Positions 20,726 through 30,800 of a DNA stretch of 35,000 nt are shown here, one piece after another (position 1 is the first letter of the stretch; each line of letters begins with the position of its first letter). Origin of the DNA: Chondrilla cf. caribensis. Its lineage: Eukaryota; Porifera; Demospongiae; Chondrillida; Chondrillidae. The translations under genes and the position numbers were made by a program. Location: assembly GCA_964020155.1 (NCBI GenBank), contig OZ026551.1:1449018-1484017 (forward strand), read 5' to 3'. Below the pieces are notes generated by a model. That model saw only the letters and a list, made by a program, of their open reading frames with translations, was not told the DNA's origin and did no database searches.

Positions 20726-21718
20726 ACTTACTGTATGGCCAGATTCTCACTCTGGCCCCTCCCTTTTCACAATGGCTGCCACCTCTCTTGCAGGGTCTGG
20801 TTATGCAAGACCACTTACTAAGCAGACTGTATAACGTGTAAATGCATACACATGCATACAATTATGGGATGTCATGAACACACCGATATTGAGTGAACAT
20901 TACTACAAACATGGTGTGAATTCACAATAACAAATATGGCAGTGAAGTACTTTAAAACCCTCATCTACATGACAATCCCCACACATTCAGCAGTGATGTT
21001 ACTTGAACAAGTGAGCATGTACGTATGCACACACAGATGCATGTACAGACTGACATATGTTATACACGCACATGCACACACATACACACACACACTCAAA
21101 GACACGTACAAACAGACATATACAATACACATACACATATGTACACACCACACACACATAAACAAACATAGACACACACGCACACATGCAGTGTAACTTA
21201 GATGGTACTGCTCCTGAACTCATAACAGTTGTTTGCAATCGGTTGTTCTTTTAACCAAGACTACAAATTGAAGTATTTGTCCTGTAAACGACAACATAAT
21301 CTGCCGCGAAAGTCTTACACACTTAAGATCAACAAATATAGCAGTCTACATATCCTACAACTTTATAATAGAGAGTTCCAAGAAAGAAATGAAGAAAATT
21401 TCAAAAGTCAGATTCGCAACAAATGACGGCCATTTTCGACCAATTGCACCTAGAGTCACGCGCGAGTGCTTTTTCTTTCACGTGTTCAATTTTCTAATTA
21501 TCAGCTATATTTTAATCCAGCTATCCCACGTGGGCATTAATAATTAATGACGATTACCAAGTTGGACAAAGTGAAATACATCTTGTCCAAAAAGCTGCAC
21601 TGTATGATGATTAATTTTTAGCATAATACACTTTAACTAAGTACTATTTGTATGCTTACTTAACCTATGAAAACATGTTCTATGATCAGGTTTTTCAATT
21701 CCCCTTAGTATATCTGCT
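20726..21718. other. 3' flank of gene C, no gene seen
   Basis: Non-coding, colinear with 11900-12841. It includes degenerate CA-rich sequence at 21055-21185 and probably the gene C 3' UTR near the right end. Confidence 0.6.
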
Positions 21719-21833
21719 CTAAATGTCTTCATAGAGTCTTTCAGCACCTTTTCCCTCTCTGTCAATGGTCTCGTAAGCAGGACATTCTGTCATTTGTATA
21801 TTGGTGGGCACAGTGTGAGCTCCTTTGGTGTTT
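21719..21833 (-). CDS. Gene C exon 10: short ITAM-like tail
   Basis: 115 bp, acceptor ttctag, stop TAG at 21721-21719. It encodes 37 residues after the split Lys. Motifs are PAYETI and RLYEDI separated by 10 residues; the B motif YTVP is HTVP here. The stop falls immediately after YEDI, eight residues earlier than in B. Confidence 0.82.
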
Positions 21834-24800
21834 CTAGAATGATGAGTATTGTTGAAAAACAGAGAAGGGAATAAACAAACAAAATATTGTTTGGAATCCC
21901 TATAAAGTCTATAATCAAAAATATAGATGGCTGCAGGAATAAATTAAATATTTGTGTTATGAAAGCACCATAACCCGATAGGCCATACCATTCATGTCAC
22001 ACACAGGTTGTCTTTTGTTAAAATATAATACGTCATTGGATGTGATACAGTGAACTCTCCATTAACGGACTCTCCGAGGAACGACCAGTCGCTTTACAGC
22101 GTCCAACGTTCGGTCACGGGATAACCTTCCTATGCTAGTTATACATTAGCAATCTCCCAATAGCGGACTCTCTGTATTCCGTCCAACGAACGTTAGATAT
22201 TCCCCAACTACGAACATACGTACTAAATGTCTCTCTATGAACGGACACATGGTATAGCAAATCAATATCAATGTGACATATCTATAACAAAATACAAGTA
22301 TATCAGTCTGAATTGCCTAAAAGTTTCTTTACACGATCCACATAAACCTTCGGGCCGTTAAGTTTGTAAAAACAGGGTATCTCCAAACCCAGGCCTATTC
22401 CGCGGTTAATCCGAGCACCAGTTATGGTAGCTGTTATGCTGTTACATTCCCGGGCTAGAAACAGGGAAAAGGTTCGAGCGAGCTCCGCGGGAACCCGGCC
22501 AACTACCTGTCCGTCTAGACAAATAGTAACTGCAAACTTGTCCTCTGGATTTGACGGTTCTCGTTGTAGTTGCAGAACTTCGTCTTTAGAAGGACTCCAA
22601 ATATCTTTGTAAATATGGTAACCTCTAACATGCGAATTGATGACAAAAAAATCCAACAGCACTCTGCTTTTGGCAGCCATGTCTGGCACAATATCGCGCG
22701 CGAGTATACAACTGACCTGCGTAGTATAGAGTATCTATGCCCGCAGGTACGAAGATATCTAAAGTGCGGACGTGACGTAATATCGGCGGACTCAATTGTA
22801 ACATAAGCAGCCCAAACGGACCCAATTGTAACTGTCACGTGAAAGAAAAGTTTGTATCCATTACAACAATAATAAAAGGTGTCAGTAGGGATGCTAAGGT
22901 GACAATTTCAACGAAATGGCTACTGCAACCTCGAGCTCGCAGCGTAAAGAAAGAAAACATCTGACACTGAAGGAGAAAGTGGAAGTTATCCGCAAGTCTG
23001 ACACAAATCCTAAGATGACACTGAGGGAATTAGCCGAGTGCTTTTCTTGTGGGAAAACGCAGATTTCTGGCATCTTGAAAGCAAAGGATGACATTTTGAC
23101 CTTATATGAAGCGAACAGATCAGATACTCTTCAGTTGACAAGAAAGAGGGCTCGAAAGTCCGAATTTTCCGAGGTGAATGAGTCTCTCTACGAGTGGTAT
23201 CTTCTTGCAACTTCCAAAAACATTTATCCCAATGGACCACAACTCAGTGAAAAAGCTAAGGAGATTGCAGTTAAGCTGAAGAAGGAAGGATTCAGTGCTT
23301 CAGATGGTTGGTTGGATAAATGGAAGAAGCGTTACAACATTAAAAGTAAATCGGTTGTTGGTGAGTCTGGAGATGTAAGCAGTGAAACCGTAGCAGCGTG
23401 GAAGGAAAGGCTGCCTGTCATCACAGCTGGCTATAACAAGGAGGACATCTACAATTTGGACGAAACAGGATGCTTCTGGAAGGCCCTTCCCGACAATGGT
23501 TTTGGGCAACGTGGCAAGAAGTGCAAGGGTGGAAAACAATCGAAGCAAAGGTTTACCATAGCTTTGATTGCCAATGCTGCTGGGGGAAAGGAGAAACCAA
23601 TTGTCATTTGGAAGTCCAACAACCCAAGGTGCTTTAGAGGTATGGATAAGAGTAGCCTTCCGGTTACATATTTTAGCCAAAGTAAGGCCTGGATGACGGC
23701 AGATATTTTTAATACCATCTTGACATCTTGGAATCGAAAGTTAAGAGCCAAAGGTCGTTCCATTTTACTCCTTGTTGACAATGCAGGCTGCCATCCAAGG
23801 GATGCACAGAACAAATTTAGCAACATCAAATTAGTTTACCTGCCACCCAACACTACATCTGAAGTACAGCCACTAGATTTAGGAATCATCCAGAACACAA
23901 AGGTACATTACCGCAAGTACTTTCTCAGATACGTACTCTCAAAGATTGAAGAATGTACCAATGCAACTGAAGTGGCAAAGTCGGTGGATGTGCTATCAGC
24001 CATACGGTGGATAGGTAAGGCTTGGGATGAAGTAAAAGAGGAGACCATCCAGAAATGTTTCCGAAGAGCTGGAGTGTTAGACGAGGACCTAAATCCAGTG
24101 AGCATCAATGAGGATGGCGTTGACCCATTCGCAGATGTGGATGCCCAATTGCAGGAACTAGTAGCACAGTCAATGCCCAGGAGTGAGTCTTGTTCAATTG
24201 AAGAGTACATCAGTGGGGAGAACAGCCTTTCAACATGTGCTGATTTTGATAGCGAAACATGGGACACAGATTTTCTGGAATCTATCGATACTCACAGGAA
24301 CGGTGATGATGACGATGAAGACAATGATGAAGATGATGAAGAAGTACCCCTACCTCCACCAAAATTGATGAATATTCGAGCAGCCATTGATTCACTTGAG
24401 GATGTTAAGATGTTTCTTGAATATCATGGTTTGGTGCATGAGTCAAGTAAAGTGCATTCTTGTATTGACAGTCTTGCATTGGTAGCCTTACCTGGAAAGC
24501 AGAGTGACATTCGATCATATTTTAGGCCTGTTTGACGTGACACAGTTTTTTCAAAATAGTTTTACCTGTTATAACATTAGTATTTTATTATAACATTGTA
24601 TCCTTAATTATTGTGATGTTGTTGATTACAATTATGTGAAATCCATAATCGTGGTGATGTTATGGTGAAACTTTCCGAGTTAAGGACACCTCTATCCAAG
24701 GGACAAATACTGATGTCCCAGCCCGTCCCTTGGATGGAGAGTCTACTGTATACGTATGTATATGTAAAATGTGATGACTCACTTATTTTTAGACATCTTC

Positions 24801-27800
24801 GATATCTTACACACTCCACAGATAATTCCCTCTACCAATAGCAAGGCTATTACACCAGAAAACAGTCCAGCAATGAACAGTCCAGCTGATAAGCCATCAT
24901 TGGAGGCATCTGAATCCAACCCATTATTCTTGATATCATTAACAAGGATGACTAGGAAAAGTAGATAATTTCACAGTTACTGTAACTTCATTGTGATAAA
25001 GACTATGGGTCTAAGGTTAAAAAAATAACTATTTCTACAAATTAATTATAACATCATAATTTATAGCTGTTGTGTATTTACGTGATAAGGATATATTTAT
25101 GTCCTAAAGTGTACAGTTGTATGTATGTATCAGTTCTGTGGGTTTAATCATAACGGCATGCAAGGAGGATGGGTGTACACAGCTGGCTACCCAGTCACAC
25201 ACCAGTGTGTACAGTGTCCATCATCCATACTAGTGTGCAGCTCTGCCAGTTAGCAGGTTTGACCTTGTTTTCCACTAATCAGTTAAACCCAAAGAAAAAG
25301 GAGAATGATTGAAGGAATATAGTCATAGATAAACTGCATAGAGTATATACTGCATGTTGCTTATACATAGTGATATACATATATACATAGCTAGATAAAT
25401 ATTCATAATTTATACATAATCTATGTCTATATACTGATGTGTGTGTATGTGTGTGTGCATGTGTGGGATGGGTGTGTGTGTATGTGTGTGTGCATGTGTG
25501 GGATGGGTGTGCATGTGCTTGTGTGTGCATGCACGCATGTGTAGGGGGATGGTTGTGTATTTGTATCTGTTTAATAAAGAATCCAAAAAGGCAGAGTTAA
25601 ATACTCACCAGGTAGACTCCTGAGTTCCTCACTTGTACCAGCTGCAGTGCTGACCTGTACAACAATTGAGTAGTAGGAGGTGGGATCCAGGTTGCCAATG
25701 ACAACATTAGAATCACTCGTATCAACTGATCGGAAGTCACAAGCAGTACGCTGAGAGTTGCTCAACAAGTACACCATGTAGACTGGCCATCCTCTTGCTT
25801 CTTGTAGAGTCAGTGGATTCCAGGAAACAGATATTGCTGTACTGTTGATCCTGACAACAGTGACATTCTTTGGTGCTACTGTAGGAACTGGGTAATAAAA
25901 GAGATAAACACTGTAAAGTTTTAATATCATTGAAATACATAGTGGTCATTGAAGTTGACAACTTGTAGGGCCACCGCCCCCACATCCAAAAATTACTTGG
26001 GCATGATTTCACGTTCAAAAGAATCATATTTGAAGAAATTATGTTCAGCAAAGCCATTGTGCTTGAATCCAGTTCAATTACAATTCTAAACTAATTTAAA
26101 ATTAAGTGTTCCAAAGTGCTCCTTCTGGTGACATACATATTATAATATTATGACATTTTAAAATTCACTGGTGTGGTCACACGCAGGTAAATATACGTAC
26201 GTAGTAGGCCTGCCAGTGGCAGCCCCTAAAAATCAGGATATAGCGAATTCATGCATTATTCATCCACCACAATTTGCATAGGAAAGAAGTGGGGATTTTG
26301 TGCAGTGTGCATGTACTAGGCATAATATCTAAGTTATAAATACGTACGCACATTAATACAAGCACAGAAATAAGGCAGATGAAAGGGTAAGTATATATCA
26401 ACATATTATACACATGTAACATGTATATAATACACAGTACATATACTGACATGTGCTTGGTTTTCATGCAACAGGCTCCATTGACACCAGGTATACATGT
26501 AGTTTACATACAGAATCACACTGACTCTGTTAATGGACTAAACAACCATATTTTTCATAAACTGTTCTTAGATAAAAGACTGTTTAGTGGATATGAGACT
26601 GTGACGTGTCTTCTTGAAAGATTTGTTCTGAAACACCAGTTATGTGAAAATCAACTTAATCATTCTTGGAAGTACATGTACATACAGTATGATTGTATAC
26701 AAACCTCCTTCCTTAGTGAAGAGTGTGATACTGTTGGGTTTTCCAAGTCCAGCCTTGTTTTTAGCCTGTACAGTTACATTTATTGGAGTCTCTGGTGCTG
26801 TGAGGATGGAGTGGTGGTGAAATGATGGATAAACCAAACATCCATACAATCATAGCTACTTACACAGGTCCATAAGCTCTTTCATGGTACTTGTAACTGA
26901 CTCCATTGTATGTCCCCTGTAGTCCCCATAATCACCAAACGTTACATCATATCCGGTAATGACTCCATTTGGTTCTTCCGGTTCACTCCACATTATCTTT
27001 GCTGAAGTGTGTGATAGTATGTGATGGGACAAGCTATGCACTGGACCAGGAACTGAAGAGAAATGTAAAAGGACAATGAGTATCCATTATATTGTTCAGT
27101 TTCACGTTTAACAACAGTTGATAACACCTGCACACACTTGAACAATCAGCTCAAGATTTTATGGATTTCTATGTCCTTTTGTATATAGTTGCATGTGCAC
27201 ATTTGCATTTCATTCAAAGACACCACTGTGAGTATATACGTACCTAGTATACCTGGTGTATATGAGCATATACACCTTGACGTACAATTAATTAATTGTA
27301 TATTAGTACATTCACTACAATGGTGTTTGTTTCCATCACAATAATCTGTAGTATAGGCCAACCAAAGATGGAACTAATGATGGGCGTGCTCTATTTGTGA
27401 TACTTTTTTGGCAATAATCATCATAAACCTGAAGACTGCCAAGAAAAACCCAGGGCCTCTAGATCCTTGCCTTACAGAGGATGTTTGAGTGAATCTTGAA
27501 GATTCATTAATCACCAATTGCTACAACTCTAGGCTACAATACTGAGCTGGAACTTCAGTATGGCATGGGATACGTATACAGGTTAGCTATACTAACTAGC
27601 TAATACATGGCCTCAGCAATTAGCTGTCATCCTGTTTGAAAGGGACATAACTAATAACAGGAAGTGTTCTGATAAAAGATTACCCTCACCTTCTGGTAGA
27701 GTGTACCCCACTACACTCCTGTTGGCACTCCCGAGTGGGTTGTAAGCCTCAACAACCACAGTGTATTCTGTGTTTGATTCCAGTCCAGTGATGTTGTAGG

Positions 27801-30800
27801 GTGGAGTAACAGGTCCAAATGTGTTGATCTCTGTAGATCCCTTCTTCTGTACATGTAGTCTGTAGTTAAATCCCTCATCATCCCATCTCACAGTGAGGGT
27901 GGTTGTGGAGGGTGCGGTGATATTAATAGCAGGCCGAGATGGAGCTAATTAAAGAGAAATGATGAATATACTTAGTATAAAGGCCGGTGGCACGTATTAT
28001 GAAATAATATATGTGTAATGCAAATGCATCATAATATGTTTACAAGTGCTATACAGTTCCAGTTAGGTAAGCTTATTTCAACCTAGGGGAGCCTTTAGCC
28101 AGGAGGCTACTATACTAGGCATTCAGTCCAGTGTATTGTCAAGATGTACATATACTCACATATTTATGCCATTGGATACAGTCACAGTAGGTTATAGATG
28201 CCTTTCCTGACTAAGGTGTATTTTGATGATGCAATGTCAATTTCTGTATATGCTAATTAATAGGGCCACTTTTCCCTATAATATAGTTTCCACTATCTTA
28301 AACATGCCTACTAGGGTCAGGATTGTAGTGATCACAAAAATGGTGGCCATATATTGTGCCAATAAGGGTAGCTCCCAAAAGGCAGTATACAGATCATTGT
28401 GGCTTTTGAAATGCTTCAACTATCACTGAAGCCTTAGGTTCATATTTATGGAAAAGGCTACAAGGAGGCTTCCTTTGGCAGTTAAGCATTAAAAAAATGA
28501 AGACGTTCCATTGAAAAATGGGACCAGCAAGTAATTCAAGACTTTCTGCTATTTATTTGTTGAAACATGCCCTTGGCATTTTACAATTGTGTAAACTAGT
28601 GTAAATTATGTTCCTCTCTCATTGGTGTGTACTTCTGCAACCTCGGGTGTAGTGTACAAGTACAAGCGGATGACAAGCGCTTAATGCGCAAGTAACATAC
28701 ATAGTAAAGTACTTTTAATCATTACTGTACACTGTCTACGAATGTGCATGGTTAGAAGTGAAAATGACTTTTGAATATACTTACGTTGAGCATTTACACT
28801 TTCACTCCATGCACCAGACCCAACAGCAGACACTGCAATGACACTAAAAGTATACGTTTTTCCCGGAGTACCAGTTATTGTCAGAGTAGTAACCCCAACA
28901 ACCTTAATTTGCTGGGTCTCGTCTAATCTCACAAAATAGTATGTGATGGGCTGTTCACTGGATGGCATGTCCCAGGTGATTGTCAGTGTTAGAACATTGT
29001 TAGTGTTATTCAATGTAAACCCAACTCCAGTCACTTGTTCTGGAACTAACAGGAAGAGGGGGAATATCAACACAATAATTCACAACCTGTGGCATGATAT
29101 TCTCAACAGAAAGAAGAACAGGTAATGATCCAGTTCAGGTGCCAGGGGTCTGGATTTATGGCCCTATATCATAGTATGTAAATTATTCCAATGAAATTCA
29201 TACCGCGACATGTGGTCTTTGTACTTATTTGACTGTATGGACCAGCTCCAACATCAGAAACAGCTCTCACTCGAACTTGATAACTAGTACCAGCAGAAAG
29301 CCTCTCCAGGGTGGTGGGTGGTGATGTCACATCCTTTATGTATGTATTCCAACTAGTCCTACCGCTTCTGTACTGTACTCGGTATTTAGTGATGGTACGT
29401 TCACTAGAAGGAGCAGTCCAGGTCACTCTGAGAGCTGGTCTACCTGAGCTTGCTGCTTTGACGAGAACAGGAGGACCAACCTGTGAAGGAACTGAACATA
29501 AAACATCCACATAGTAAGCCTCCCAGTGTATACTGGAGGAAATAACATATTATAAACCTTATGTTGATTGAAACCAAAACAAGTAATCGGGTTAAAAACT
29601 CAAAGGGCTGTCACCCCCACATTCCAATTACTTGGGTGTCTTTTCAGGTTGAAAAGAACCTTTGCTGAGAATATTACTTTCAGCAAAGTTCATACATACA
29701 AATTCTAGTACAATTTCTAATTGAATTCTCGGAATTTTGGAATTTGAAATTGATCATCTTCTCGTGCAATATAGGTTATAATGTAAATTCGCTGTTGTGG
29801 TTATGTGAAGTAAATTAAAATATAATTTTTACATGTGTATAAATTTATTGGAACTATCATAGCTGATAGGTATAGAGTTTATCATATCCTCTGAAATAAT
29901 CAAATTGCTTCAAATTGTAATTATATATAATTGTGCAGAATCCTTCTATTGCTGAAAATGAATAAACAGTTTGGCGGATTAATCGGGGCAGATTAACAAA
30001 TATTTACAGTATATGCTAGATGTACCAAGTAGTTACCCTGAGAATACTCACCTTGGTAAGTTCTCTCTTGTCTTCTATCACTGTATGGTCCTCGTCCACC
30101 TGATGACACAGCAGCTACCCAGATGTAGTAGGTAGTTTCTCTACTAAGTGGACCCAGTGTGGTAGCTGTGTCAGTGATTCCACTAGAACCACAGTTAGCA
30201 CCAGATGGTGGATCAGACTGTGTTCCATCAGTTGTACTGTAACATACAGTGTAGGTGATACCACTTCCACTGACTGCACTCCATGACACTCTCAAAGCTG
30301 GAGATGAACCTTGTCCAGTTTTACTAACAGTGACACCTTGGACCTTGGAGGGAGGCATTGGAGCAGGTGTACTTGGAGTAGATGTTGGGGTAGATGTTGG
30401 GGTAGATGATGGAGTAGCTGCATGCATACAATGACAAAGATATGGGGTTTCTCACCAAGCAAAAAAAATAATAACCTATACCCTATACAACAAATACATA
30501 TCTCATATGGCATATACTATGCATCATTATGACAAAGATTGGCTGGCTTCAACAAAAGTTACAATACCAAAGAATGTACAATATGTGTACAGATGTCTGA
30601 AATTGTCATTTATTATGTGACAGGCCACACAAGAAATCTCTTTTGTTCATATTCAAACCTCCCCCCTATAGTTCAACCCATTAAACAGGAAATCTCAATT
30701 TGCCTGCATACATAAAGGATTATTGATATGTAAAATGTTGTGTAATTGTGCACTGTGCACACGCTGTAGCAATTTAACCAAATGAGTTTGCATAAAGTAT

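Larger units (their letters stand above)
22048..24748 (+). mobile_element. Complete Tigger/pogo-like DNA transposon, 2.7 kb
   Basis: Ends are inverted: CAGTGAACTCTCCAT on the left and, read inward, CAGTAGACTCTCCAT on the right, flanked by TA on both sides (22046-22047, 24749-24750). This is the Tc1/mariner/pogo TA target. Two divergent genes lie inside: a HIRAN-domain gene (-) and the transposase (+). Motifs related to AACGGACTCTC recur near both ends. It lies in the last intron of gene C, about 35 bp downstream of the TM-exon donor. Confidence 0.92.

Noticed and set aside
22681..22689. HIRAN gene starting three codons further upstream
   Set aside because: The codon at 22689 is GTG; the first ATG is at 22680 with good Kozak context.
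23300..24267. Minus-strand open frames of 119-126 codons within the transposase
   Set aside because: Antisense shadows of a conserved coding sequence; no start context or domain.
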